64,000 nt of DNA from Streptomyces aurantiacus (GTDB taxonomy: Bacteria; Actinomycetota; Actinomycetes; Streptomycetales; Streptomycetaceae), in the NCBI RefSeq assembly GCF_001418335.1, contig NZ_LIPP01000110.1:489-64488 (forward strand), given 5' to 3'. The notes below the pieces were generated by a model. It saw only the letters and a program-made list of their open reading frames with translations. It did not search any database and was not told the DNA's origin. This document shows positions 9,840 through 19,820 of the stretch, in pieces; position 1 is the first letter of the stretch; the number at the start of each line of letters is the position of its first letter. Position numbers and translations under genes: made by a program.

Positions 9840-10031
9840 CTCACAGAGCGTGGCCGACCCGATCTACTCTCGTGAGTGACGGTGCGCGTACGGAGGGTCA
9901 CTGTCCGGCCGTACAAGTCGGGCTGTACCGGTGGCCGACGCGGTTGTACGGGCGTACGGCCGTGGCCTCGGGCACCGCCCATCGGTGAACTCCGGGCGGA
10001 GCGGTGACCAGGACGAGAACGGTGGTGCGGG

Positions 10032-10895
10032 ATGACGGGACGACCGGAGCCGAGCACGGACGGTACGGACGGTACGGAGGAGGTGTCGGACCTCTTCCGC
10101 GCGGTCGGACGGCAGATCAAGACCGCCCGGGAGCGGGCCGGGCTCAGTCAGAAGGAACTGGGCCGCCGGGTCGGCTACGGCGAGGAGCAGATCTCGTCGG
10201 TCGAGCGGGGGCGCCGGACACCGCAACCGGAGTTTCTGGCGGCAGTGGATGAGCTGCTGGGGTGCGATGGGCTGTTGGCGGTGACGGCGGAGGACGTGGA
10301 GCGGGCGAAGGCGCGGAGGCGGGTGCGGCATCCGGAGTGGTTCCGGGATTTCGCGAAGCTGGAGGCGCAGGCCGTCGAGCTGTGCTACTTCGCCAACCAG
10401 GCAGTACCTGGCCTCTTCCAGACGGAGTCGTACGCACGCTCCGTGTTCGCCAGCAGGCAACCGTTCTTCGACGAGGAGTCGATCGAACAGCGCGTCACGT
10501 CAAGGCTCGCTCGGCAGGAGCTGCTGGTCCGCCGGCCCCCGCCGACCGTGACCGCGATCGTGCAGGAAGCCGTACTGAGACAGCCGTTCGGCGGCCCGAA
10601 GGTCCAGCGCGAGCAGTTGCAACGCCTCGTGGAAGTGGCTCACTTGCGGCATGTCGAGATCCAGGTCATGCCCACGCTCAGTCAGGACCACGCCGGGATG
10701 GGCGGCCCATTCACCCTGCTCGAAATCAAAGGCAGGCCGCGCATGGCCTACCTGGAGGTCCAGCACACGAGCCGCCTGATCACCGATCCGGAGGACGTAA
10801 GGGTTCTCACCGCGAAATATGGCAGCATCCGTGGGCAGGCGCTCACCACCCGAGAATCCCTGCGCCTGATCGAGACGATGCTGGAGGACCTATGA
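10032..10895 (+). CDS. XRE-family regulator with DUF5753 domain (WhiJ/AbaA-type)
   Basis: The 287-residue product has an N-terminal helix-turn-helix (about 22-80; GLSQKELGRRVGYGEEQISSVE) and a C-terminal DUF5753 domain containing the hallmark VPGLFQTESYARSVF segment. It belongs to the large whiJ-like streptomycete family, which usually pairs with a small DUF397 protein. Its stop overlaps the ATG of the DUF397 gene by 4 bp (ATGA), so the two are translationally coupled. Such pairs influence differentiation and antibiotic production in studied cases; the target here is unknown. Confidence 0.9.
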   Translation: MTGRPEPSTDGTDGTEEVSDLFRAVGRQIKTARERAGLSQKELGRRVGYGEEQISSVERGRRTPQPEFLAAVDELLGCDGLLAVTAEDVERAKARRRVRHPEWFRDFAKLEAQAVELCYFANQAVPGLFQTESYARSVFASRQPFFDEESIEQRVTSRLARQELLVRRPPPTVTAIVQEAVLRQPFGGPKVQREQLQRLVEVAHLRHVEIQVMPTLSQDHAGMGGPFTLLEIKGRPRMAYLEVQHTSRLITDPEDVRVLTAKYGSIRGQALTTRESLRLIETMLEDL

Positions 10896-11095
10896 ACACC
10901 GAACGCCCCATACAGCTCAGCTGGTTCAAGAGCACGTACAGCGGCGACGAAGGCGGCGAGTGCCTTGAAGTCGCTGCCGACAACGCGTCAATCCATGTAC
11001 GGGACTCCAAGAAGCACACAGGCCCGCAGCTCGCGTTCACCCGGGCCGCGTGGGCCGGATTCGTCACCGACCTCGGCCGCGACCCGTCCCACTGA
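10892..11095 (+). CDS. DUF397 small regulatory partner protein
   Basis: A 67-residue protein with the typical DUF397 pattern: WFKSTYSG near the start, CLEVA, IHVRDSK, FTRAAWAGFV. It overlaps the upstream XRE gene by 4 bp. DUF397 proteins are thought to modulate their XRE partners, a toxin-antitoxin-like relation having been suggested for some pairs. Length is normal. Confidence 0.9.
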   Translation: MNTERPIQLSWFKSTYSGDEGGECLEVAADNASIHVRDSKKHTGPQLAFTRAAWAGFVTDLGRDPSH

Positions 11096-11154
11096 CCGCG
11101 GCGATCTCCGGGAACCGTGCGACACCGCACACCACTCGCGGCCACAATGTGTGC

Positions 11155-12270
11155 ATGAGTGATGACTGGAAGCGACGAATGGAGCGGGCCGCGGCCGAAC
11201 TGCTGCGGCAGGACGACCCGGTGGCCCTCGTCCGCGAGGCTGACGCACTCGACGCCTCGACCCGGTGCCCTTATGTGTGGCCGCGCGGCCCGGTGTTCGG
11301 CGTGGCCGCACTCGGTCCGGAGCCCGGTGCCCGGTGGCGGTTGGTGTCCGAGGCCACCGACGGCACCCCGCAGGAGGCCCGGGACGCCCTCAACTCGTTG
11401 TTGTGGTTGCGGGCGAAGGACGAGGCCGAGACCGTCGCCGAGCGCCGCGAACTCCTCGCGGCGGTGCGCCGCCTGGAGTGCGAGCGGATCGACGAGCTCA
11501 TGGTGCTGGGCAGCCGCTACCGCGTCGTACGGGGCGACGAGTACGCACGCTGCAGCTTGACCGACGGCCCGGAGCCGCCCCGCCCGTCCGACCCCGAACC
11601 GGCCGACCTCTCCTGGGGCCACCAGCCGGGCCGCGACCGGGACCTGCCGGACATCGGCCATCTGCTCGACACCCGGCCGGACGATCCCGCGGCGCCGTTC
11701 GGTGTCATGGCTGAAGGCAACCGCCAAGCGCTTCGGGAATTCACCTACGAGGGCGAGCACGTCCCGCCCGCCATGCGTGCCGAATCCCAGCAGGCGGTCC
11801 ACCGTTACCCCGAACTCATCCTGCTCCCGGTCGGATTCGGCGTCATCAAGCGCGCCGGGGCCGGCTGGACCCCGGCCAGCCGCCTCCAGCCGACCCCGCA
11901 CGACGCTCGCCGCGTCGTACACAACGGCCTGTCCTGGCTGTGGGCCGAGATGTACGAGTTGGACACCGCGACCCGGGAGGCGTACACGCGCGCCGCCGAA
12001 GACCTGGAAGCCACGCCGCACGCGAACGAGGTGACGGTCCTGGGCGACACCTACCGCATCTGCCGCGTCGAACGCATGCTGCGCACCGGCCCGGACGGCC
12101 CCGAACCGCCCCGCAGCTCCGACCCGGAGAACACCGAGCCGATGCGTATCCGCCCGCCCATGGACGAACACGGCAACATCCAACCCGAGTCAGAGCCCGA
12201 GCCCGAGTCCGAGTCCGACAGCATGAGCGCGGGCGTCGGCGACGGGCCGGACGGCGGGCGGTCGCACTGA
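11155..12270 (+). CDS. Hypothetical DUF5954-like streptomycete protein
   Basis: A 371-residue soluble protein starting at ATG 11155. It holds two related halves: each contains a segment of the type EVTVLGDTYRICRVERM or ELMVLGSRYRVVRG followed by TDGPEPPRPSDPE or GPDGPEPPRSSDPE. This resembles streptomycete DUF5954 proteins (family assignment from memory). The C-terminus is acidic Glu/Pro/Ser repeat. No catalytic motif is evident and function is unknown. A perfect hairpin 13 nt after the stop terminates it. Confidence 0.7.
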   Translation: MSDDWKRRMERAAAELLRQDDPVALVREADALDASTRCPYVWPRGPVFGVAALGPEPGARWRLVSEATDGTPQEARDALNSLLWLRAKDEAETVAERRELLAAVRRLECERIDELMVLGSRYRVVRGDEYARCSLTDGPEPPRPSDPEPADLSWGHQPGRDRDLPDIGHLLDTRPDDPAAPFGVMAEGNRQALREFTYEGEHVPPAMRAESQQAVHRYPELILLPVGFGVIKRAGAGWTPASRLQPTPHDARRVVHNGLSWLWAEMYELDTATREAYTRAAEDLEATPHANEVTVLGDTYRICRVERMLRTGPDGPEPPRSSDPENTEPMRIRPPMDEHGNIQPESEPEPESESDSMSAGVGDGPDGGRSH

Positions 12271-12282
12271 GCAGACAGCAAA

Positions 12283-12319
12283 AGCACCCGATCTCGGCCT
12301 GAGACTGAGATCGGGTGCT
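12283..12319. terminator. Bidirectional terminator between convergent genes
   Basis: A perfect 13-bp inverted repeat (AGCACCCGATCTC / GAGATCGGGTGCT) with an 11-base loop lies between the stop at 12270 (rightward gene) and the stop at 12346 (leftward quinoprotein gene). An AAAA run on its left gives a U-tract in the leftward direction. Confidence 0.85.
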
Positions 12320-12345
12320 GTCATGTTGCAGTCATGCGGTCCTGA

Positions 12346-14031
12346 TCACTCCGGCAGAGCGAACACGATCAACGCGTCTCCGTGGCCCGCGCCGAGCATG
12401 CCGGGGATGATGCCCTCCAGCCAGCCACCCCAGCCGACCGGCACGGCGACGTACTGCTTGCCGTCGACGCTGTAGGTCATCGCGCTGCCGTGGTGGCCGC
12501 TACCGCACTGGAACTTCCACAGCTCGTCGCCGGTGCGGGCGTCGAGCGCGATGAACTCGCCCGTCGGAGTGCCGGAGAACACCAGGTCCCCCGCGGTGGC
12601 GAGCACCGACGAGGCCATCGGGTGCGGGTTTCGCCAGCGCCACTTCTCCTCACCGTGGGAGTCGAACGCGCTGACCGACCCGGCCATGTTGTCGATGTCC
12701 ACCTGCACGGCAGCACCCCAGTACGGCATGCCTTCCTTGAACTCACGGCGCCGCCGGGTGGCGGTGGCGCCCACGTCGGCGACCGGCACGTAGAACATGT
12801 CGGTACGCGGGCTGTACGCCGCGTGCGTCCACTCCTTCGCGCCCGCCGGGCCGGGGTAGAAGTGGACGGGCTCGCCCTCCTTGTCCGGGTACTTCCGGGC
12901 CGTAACCCTGCCGTCACGGGTGATGGTGCCCCAGTCGATCCGGTCGACGAACGGGGTGACGTGCTGCAGCTGCCCGTTGGTGCGGTCCAGCACGAAGAAG
13001 TAGCCGTTCTTGTCGAAGTGAGCGAGCAGTTTCTTCCCGTCCCGCTCGAACAGGATCATCTCCATCGTGGAGTCGTAGTCCCACAGGTCGTGCGGGGTGA
13101 ACTGGTAGTGCCACACGATCCGACCGGAATCCACGTCCACCGCGACGACGCTGTCGGTGTAGAGGTTGTCGCCCTCACGGACCTCACCGTCGAAGTCGGG
13201 CGCCGGGTTGCCGGTGCCCGCGTAGTACAGGTTCGTCTCCGGGTCGTAGCTCCCGGTGACCCAGTGGTTCGCGCCGCCCCGCGCCCAGGCCTCACCGTCG
13301 GCGGGCCAGGTCTCGGAGCCCGGCTCGCCGGGCTTGGGCACGGTGTAGCAGCGCCAGCGGTGCTCGCCGGTCTCCAGGTCCCAGCAGTCGATGTGGCCAC
13401 GCACGCCGAACTCGCCGCCGGAGCTGCCGGTGATGAGCGTGTCCTTGACGACCAGCGGAGCGAGTGTGGCACTCTCGCCCGCGCGCACGTCCCCGGTGGT
13501 CTTCTCCCAGACCTTCTTGCCGTTGGTGGCGTCCAGCGCCAGCAGGTGGGCGTTCGGCGTGACGAAGTAGACCTTGCCGTTCGCCACCGCGCAGCCGCGG
13601 TTGACGTTCCCACAGCAGAGCGAGACGTCGAACGGCACCGCGTGCTTGTAGCGCCAGAGCTGCTCGCCGGTCTTCGCGTCCAGAGCCCAGAACCAGCCGT
13701 CCCAGCCGGTGACGTACATGACGCCGTCCACGACTATGGGGCAGGCCTCGAACGCGTAGGTCGAAGCACCCGCGATCTGGCCGGAGGAGCCTGCCTGGAA
13801 GATCCAGGCAGGCCCGATGCGCTTGACGTTCTCCGTGTTGATCTGGTCCAGCAGGCTGTACCGCTTGCCGTCGTAGTCGCCGTAGTAGGTGAGCCAGTTC
13901 TCCGGTTCCGAACGCGCGTCGAGGAGGCGCTTGTAGTTGACGTTGTTGGCCACTGCGGGCGCGGTGCCGGAGGCGGCGCTCAGCGCTCCGTGGTCGATCG
14001 CCTCACCCGCGTCCACGTACTCGACTGTCAT
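12346..14031 (-). CDS. PQQ-dependent alcohol dehydrogenase, lanthanide (XoxF/ExaF)-type active site, no signal peptide
   Basis: A 561-residue eight-bladed quinoprotein of the methanol/ethanol dehydrogenase family. It carries the vicinal disulfide pair Cys139-Cys140, the metal ligands Glu207 (GEFGVRG) and Asn275 (GTGNPAP), and catalytic Asp318 in HDLWDYDS. Asp320, two residues on, is the extra Asp that marks lanthanide-dependent enzymes; calcium enzymes have Ala or similar there. It should oxidise a primary alcohol such as methanol or ethanol to the aldehyde. Oddly, the N-terminus (MTVEYVDAGEAIDHG) has no signal or Tat sequence, although known members act outside the cytoplasm. The start is secured by GAGAGG upstream and a cupredoxin-like gene ending 30 bp before it. 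A complete pqq operon lies 5 kb away. Confidence 0.92.
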   Translation of the reverse strand: MTVEYVDAGEAIDHGALSAASGTAPAVANNVNYKRLLDARSEPENWLTYYGDYDGKRYSLLDQINTENVKRIGPAWIFQAGSSGQIAGASTYAFEACPIVVDGVMYVTGWDGWFWALDAKTGEQLWRYKHAVPFDVSLCCGNVNRGCAVANGKVYFVTPNAHLLALDATNGKKVWEKTTGDVRAGESATLAPLVVKDTLITGSSGGEFGVRGHIDCWDLETGEHRWRCYTVPKPGEPGSETWPADGEAWARGGANHWVTGSYDPETNLYYAGTGNPAPDFDGEVREGDNLYTDSVVAVDVDSGRIVWHYQFTPHDLWDYDSTMEMILFERDGKKLLAHFDKNGYFFVLDRTNGQLQHVTPFVDRIDWGTITRDGRVTARKYPDKEGEPVHFYPGPAGAKEWTHAAYSPRTDMFYVPVADVGATATRRRREFKEGMPYWGAAVQVDIDNMAGSVSAFDSHGEEKWRWRNPHPMASSVLATAGDLVFSGTPTGEFIALDARTGDELWKFQCGSGHHGSAMTYSVDGKQYVAVPVGWGGWLEGIIPGMLGAGHGDALIVFALPE

Positions 14032-14061
14032 GGGTTCGTTCCTCTCTACCGGTCTACCGGT

Positions 14062-14523
14062 CTACCGGCGCGGCTGGTCGGGACGGTCGAGACGGGCTTC
14101 CGGCGGCACCTCTCCGAGGACGACGATGGCGGCGGTCAGGCCACGGCCCTCGTCGTTGCCGCCCGGCGAGCTGTACCAGTAGTAGCCAGGGCCGTCCAGG
14201 TTGAGCCTGGCCCGGCCCTTCGAGTGGTTCAGCAGCCAGATGAACTTCTTGTCGCCGTTGCTCGGCAGCAGGCAGGCATGCGTGTTCTTGTCGTCGTTGA
14301 TGATCGTCAGTTCGACGTCACCACCGTGCGGCAGGACCAGGATCGCGGGATCCCAGGCGATCTCGTCCTCCTTGATCCGGATCGTCGCCTCCATGGTGCC
14401 GTCGGCTCGCTCCGTGGCCCTCGCGATGCTTCCGGTTCCAAGTACGCGACCGATCGCTGCCTGGTTCTGTGCGTCCAAGCCGAGTTTGTTCAGCAAATCA
14501 GCACGTTCCTGAACTGTCGCCAT
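14062..14523 (-). CDS. Cupredoxin-like PQQ-associated protein (MSMEG_3727-like)
   Basis: A 153-residue protein from ATG 14523, preceded by GAGGAGG. The beta-rich middle (EDEIAWDPAILVLPHGGDVELTIIND) is a cupredoxin-like fold, and its position before a quinoprotein dehydrogenase recalls the mycobacterial MSMEG_3727 family (from memory). The usual type 1 copper loop is missing: where YC-x-x-H-x-x-M is expected it reads YYWYSSPGGNDEG. The only Cys is in THACLLPSNG. It may bind metal differently, act as an assembly factor, or not transfer electrons at all. No signal peptide, like its partner. First gene of the leftward operon. Confidence 0.72.
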   Translation of the reverse strand: MATVQERADLLNKLGLDAQNQAAIGRVLGTGSIARATERADGTMEATIRIKEDEIAWDPAILVLPHGGDVELTIINDDKNTHACLLPSNGDKKFIWLLNHSKGRARLNLDGPGYYWYSSPGGNDEGRGLTAAIVVLGEVPPEARLDRPDQPRR

Positions 14524-14726
14524 TGGACTCCACCTCCTCATTGCGAATCCACATGCGGACGAAAATCCGGCGTAACCGGGAAAACGCGCTGAATACCTTG
14601 CCGCCCCATCAGGCGGCGGCGGAGCGATGCAACACACAAGTCCGAGTCAATACACACATCCGAGCCGATGGCGCTTCCCGAATTCCGATGAACCGAGCAC
14701 CGATCAATGTCCCGCAACGAGACCGG

Positions 14727-14755
14727 ACTCTACGCTCACCGCGGCCACCCCGAAA
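14727..14755 (-). promoter_or_regulatory. Candidate promoter of the cupredoxin-quinoprotein operon
   Basis: On the reverse strand TTTCGG (14755-14750), a 17-nt spacer and TAGAGT (14732-14727) fit the streptomycete -10 preference TAGRRT. It would leave a leader of roughly 200 nt before ATG 14523. The gap 14524-14851 holds this candidate and the repeats at 14783-14812; no gene was seen there. Confidence 0.45.
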
Positions 14756-14782
14756 GGGATGACCGCCGGTCCGGCAGGCGAC

Positions 14783-14812
14783 ACCGTTCGCACGGTATGA
14801 CCTACCGCTCGG
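14783..14812 (+). promoter_or_regulatory. Pair of 9-bp direct repeats at 21-bp spacing, candidate LytTR operator
   Basis: ACCGTTCGC at 14783-14791 and ACCGCTCGG at 14804-14812 are related 9-mers exactly 21 bp apart, 27 nt upstream of the candidate -35 of the quinoprotein operon. The first fits the LytTR-family consensus [TA][AC][CA]GTTN[AG][TG] at 8 of 9 positions. LytTR regulators typically bind two 9-bp repeats separated by 12 bp. Similar repeats precede pqqA. Confidence 0.45.
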
Positions 14813-14851
14813 ACCGATATCGGGCGGGTCGGGTCGAGTCGAGCCAGATGG

Positions 14852-17170
<2,319 letters not shown>

Positions 17171-17222
17171 TCACCCTCTACTACGGCGTCGCGCCGACGC
17201 ATGGCCGGCACGGCCACATGTT

Positions 17223-17876
17223 TCAGTGCCCCCGGGCCACCCAATCCAGCAGGTGTGGTGCCTCGGCGCCGATCCAGGTCGCCTCGCCGTGCCCGGTGCG
17301 CACCTCGACCTCCGGCGGCAGGGTGAGCAGCCGGTCCCGGACCGACTCGATGATCGTGTCGAACGAGGAGAACGACCGTCCGGTAGCGCCGGGGCCGCCG
17401 AAGAAGAGGGTGTCCCCGCTGAAGAGTGTGCCCAGCTCAGGGGCGTACAGACAGGTCGATCCCGGCGAGTGCCCCGGAGTGTGCAGCGCGCGCAGCTCGA
17501 CTCCGCCTGCGCGTAGCACGTCGCCGTCGGCCATAGCCCGGTCGGGTGTGCGCTCCTGCCAGGTCATCTCCCACAGCGGCGCCTCGGCCGGGTGCAGCAC
17601 GATCGGCGCGCCGTATCGATCGGCCAGCGCGGGTGCCTGGTTGACGTGGTCGTCGTGTGCGTGGGTGCACACCACCGCGACCACCCGCCGGTCCCCCACC
17701 GCCGCCGCGATCGCGTCGGCGTCGTGCGCAGCGTCGATCACCAGCACTTCGACGTCGTCACCGACGATCCAGACGTTGTTGCTCACCTCCCAGACCCCGC
17801 CGTCCAGCGAGAACGTCCCGGAGGTCACGACGCGTTGGACCGCCGGCTCGTGGCTGTGGACCTCGCGCCGGCTCAC
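17223..17876 (-). CDS. MBL-fold hydrolase, probable S-formylmycothiol hydrolase partner
   Basis: A 217-residue metallo-beta-lactamase-fold protein with THAHDDH (metal motif), HTPGHSPGS, SGDTLF and a C-terminal GHGEAT. From GTG 17876 the start overlaps the stop of the short upstream frame (GTGA), so translation depends on that remnant. In many actinobacteria this gene type follows S-(hydroxymethyl)mycothiol dehydrogenase and probably hydrolyses the S-formylmycothiol product. Here the dehydrogenase has been deleted down to 39 codons, so the hydrolase has lost its usual partner locally. No signal peptide. Confidence 0.82.
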   Translation of the reverse strand: MSRREVHSHEPAVQRVVTSGTFSLDGGVWEVSNNVWIVGDDVEVLVIDAAHDADAIAAAVGDRRVVAVVCTHAHDDHVNQAPALADRYGAPIVLHPAEAPLWEMTWQERTPDRAMADGDVLRAGGVELRALHTPGHSPGSTCLYAPELGTLFSGDTLFFGGPGATGRSFSSFDTIIESVRDRLLTLPPEVEVRTGHGEATWIGAEAPHLLDWVARGH

Positions 17877-17992
17877 AGCACCACCACCGAGCGCAGTACC
17901 TCGCCCGGTCCCGGGTCCGGAACCGTGATCGTCTCCACCGACACCGGCTTGCCCCTGCTGTGCGAAACCACTCCGCTTACCTGCTGCGCCAT
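17873..17992 (-). pseudogene. Internally deleted S-(hydroxymethyl)mycothiol dehydrogenase (MscR/AdhE2-type)
   Basis: A 39-codon frame from ATG 17992, with AAGGGAG upstream, encodes MAQQVSGVVSHSRGKPVSVE and then TITVPDPGPGEVLRSVVVL before TGA. The first 31 residues match the N-terminus of the zinc/NAD mycothiol-dependent formaldehyde dehydrogenase, while GEVLRSVVVL matches its extreme C-terminus. About 320 codons, including all zinc and NAD motifs, are missing. The join keeps the frame and the coupled overlap with the MBL gene, so the remnant may survive as a translated leader. Family comparison is from memory. Confidence 0.75.
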
Positions 17993-18088
17993 TTCCCACT
18001 CCCTTGTCGATCGGGTCCGTTCGATCCGTCAGAAAAAGCTCCCGGACCACCGCCGCGACATCCGTACGTCATGTCGTCCGCCTCGTTG

Positions 18089-18101
18089 GCACCTTGGGTG
18101 C
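18089..18101. repeat. Inverted repeat GCACC-TTG-GGTGC, upstream of the leftward remnant/MBL operon
   Basis: A 5-bp inverted repeat with a TTG centre lies about 100 bp upstream of ATG 17992. It resembles the inverted repeat at 18465-18480 over the pqqA -35 region. It may be one half of a shared operator pair in the divergent 17993-18668 region, which contains no convincing gene. Confidence 0.3.
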
Positions 18102-18375
18102 TGAGTGCCACTTCGACAAGGCAATCGTCGATCGCAGAGAAAGAGGCAAGGATTTATTCGGACTTGCAGAAAATCTCGCCGGCCCCTTTCTTCGCCTACC
18201 TTGCCGGAACGTAAATCAGCGAGTCGGATCGATTCGATTCGGCCCTGGAGGACAGCGCCACGACGGGCGTGCGCCGCACGGGCGTTTCCCGGCCGAGCAC
18301 CCCCTCGGCCACGTGTGCCGAGGCGGCAGAGCCGGACGAATCGAGCCCAGATACTCGTGCGCGTATCACGTGATC

Positions 18376-18441
18376 CGCAACGGCTCAGCCGCCAACGGCG
18401 TTAATCGGGGCTTGAACGGTAGCCATTGGCGAACGAACGGC
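18376..18441 (-). promoter_or_regulatory. Array of 9-bp repeats at 21-bp spacing upstream of pqqA, candidate LytTR operator
   Basis: Read on the reverse strand: GCCGTTCGT (18433-18441), ACCGTTCAA (18412-18420) and GCCGTTGGC (18391-18399), each exactly 21 bp from the next, plus GCCGTTGCG at 18376-18384. The proximal one ends 29 nt before the candidate pqqA -35. They share CCGTT with the pair before the quinoprotein operon, in the same orientation relative to transcription and at nearly the same distance from the promoter (27 versus 29 nt). The likely binder is the GAF-LytTR protein encoded at 22668-24092. Confidence 0.5.
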
Positions 18442-18464
18442 AGAGGCCGGGAAGAAATGAACGG

Positions 18465-18499
18465 GCACCCTTGTGGGTGCGTTATCGGCTGCGTACAGT
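18465..18499 (+). promoter_or_regulatory. Candidate pqqA promoter with overlapping inverted repeat
   Basis: TTGTGG (18471-18476), 17 nt, then TACAGT (18494-18499) forms a good SigA-type promoter giving a leader of about 160 nt. The -35 sits in the centre of the inverted repeat GCACCC-TTGT-GGGTGC (18465-18480), which could be a repressor site or an RNA hairpin of an upstream transcript. Confidence 0.5.
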
Positions 18500-18668
18500 A
18501 CGAGCCCAATAGCGCCCCTGGCCACTCGCCTCGACCGCCCGGCACCACCGGATCTCGGCCGACGGCTAAAAGCTCTCCGAATCCGGTGCCATCACCGGGT
18601 GCGCGCCAGGGGTGGGCCTGAGCCTGCCCATCCCTCCGTCATGAGATCGACCGAGAGGAGATAAACAA

Positions 18669-18755
18669 ATGACATCGTGGGAAACGCCCGAATTCGAAGA
18701 GATCGGCTGCGGAGCCGAAGTCACCATGTATTACTTCGCCGAGCTGGACGACTAG
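18669..18755 (+). CDS. pqqA: PQQ precursor peptide PqqA (28 residues)
   Basis: A short gene with GAGAGGAG 8 nt before the ATG. It encodes MTSWETPEFEEI, GCGAEVTMYY and FAELDD. The Glu17-Val-Thr-Met-Tyr21 segment is the conserved E-x3-Y whose side chains PqqE joins and which become the PQQ skeleton. The conserved N-terminal Trp-x-x-Pro and Gly before the Glu are present. Length (28) is within the usual 22-30. It heads the pqqABCDE operon; a 164-bp gap separates it from pqqB. An extra Cys14 beside the core is uncommon in the PqqA sequences I remember. Confidence 0.93.
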   Translation: MTSWETPEFEEIGCGAEVTMYYFAELDD

Positions 18756-18919
18756 TCGGTTAGTCGGTCCGGCCGGTCGGTCGGACGCACAGCTGGTCGG
18801 TCGGTGCGGTGCCGGATCCACGTGTTCGGCGCCCCCGGCCTCCAGCACCGGGCGACACCCCGTCGAAGTCGACCTCGAAGTCGACCGCGAAGTCGACCAG
18901 GAGCGGAAGAAGGACCAGG

Positions 18920-19813
18920 ATGTGGCTGCGGGTGCTGGGTTCGGCGGCGGGCGGCGGATTTCCGCAGTGGAATTGCGGCTGCCCGGGATGCCGCGCGGTA
19001 CGGGACGGTTCTCGGCCCTGCCGGCCCCGCACCCAGTCCTCCATCGCCGTGAGCCCCGATCACCAGCGGTGGTTCCTCCTCAATGCCTCCCCCGACATCC
19101 ACGCCCACATCGAGTCCCTGTCGGCCCCGCAGTCGAGCAAGGGCCGGACGACGCCGCTGGCAGCGGTACTGCTCACCGACGCCGAGCTCGATCACACACT
19201 CGGCCTGCTGCTCCTGCGCGAGGGCCGGGCCCTCGAAGTGCACGCCACTCAAGCAGCGCACGAGGCGCTGTACGACGGGACATCGCTGCTCCGAACCTTG
19301 GAGCGCTACTGCGCGGTCGAGTGGCGACCGGTCGTTCCAGGCGCCGACGTGTCCCTGGGGGACGGCCTCAGCTACCGGGCCTTCGACGTACCCACGACCA
19401 AGCAGGCGCGCTTCGGGCCCACCAGCGGGCAGGGCCGGGTGGTGGGTTACCGCCTGACGGATGAGCGCAGCGGCCGGTCAGCGGTGTACCTCCCGGGGCT
19501 GCAGCAGCTCACTCCGGCGATACGCGAGCAGTTGGACGACTGCGCGTGTCTGTTCGTCGACGGAACCTGTTGGCACGACGACGAGCTGATCCGGCTCGGC
19601 TTGGCCGGCAAGACGGCACGAGAGATGGGCCACCTACCGATCGACGGTCCGGACGGCAGCCTCGAACAGCTTTCACCTCTTCCCGTCGAGCGCAAGATCT
19701 ACGTGCACATCAACAACACCAATCCCATTCTCCTGGAGGACGCGCCTGAACGACGTCTGGTCGAGAAGCAGGGCATGGAAGTGGCCATGGACGGGCTAGA
19801 GATACGGGTGTAG
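18920..19813 (+). CDS. pqqB: PqqB, PQQ biosynthesis metallo-hydrolase-fold protein
   Basis: A 297-residue protein from ATG 18920 that opens with the diagnostic [14 protein letters not shown] and the zinc-site cysteines CGCPGC. The MBL-fold segment [17 protein letters not shown] and the C-terminal INNTNPIL follow. PqqB is proposed to hydroxylate or oxidise the cross-linked tyrosine during PQQ assembly. Normal length. pqqC begins 7 bp downstream. Confidence 0.94.
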   Translation: MWLRVLGSAAGGGFPQWNCGCPGCRAVRDGSRPCRPRTQSSIAVSPDHQRWFLLNASPDIHAHIESLSAPQSSKGRTTPLAAVLLTDAELDHTLGLLLLREGRALEVHATQAAHEALYDGTSLLRTLERYCAVEWRPVVPGADVSLGDGLSYRAFDVPTTKQARFGPTSGQGRVVGYRLTDERSGRSAVYLPGLQQLTPAIREQLDDCACLFVDGTCWHDDELIRLGLAGKTAREMGHLPIDGPDGSLEQLSPLPVERKIYVHINNTNPILLEDAPERRLVEKQGMEVAMDGLEIRV

Positions 19814-19820
19814 AGCTGCG

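Noticed and set aside
17877..18050. MBL hydrolase extended upstream to 18050
   Set aside because: The extension is a different frame of the dehydrogenase remnant; GTG 17876 gives the normal protein start and a typical overlap.
18457..18621. 54-codon rightward frame with CGCVIGC and a weak GGAAG upstream
   Set aside because: It spans the candidate pqqA promoter, has a low-complexity Pro/Ser tail and no family resemblance; a non-coding promoter region explains it better.
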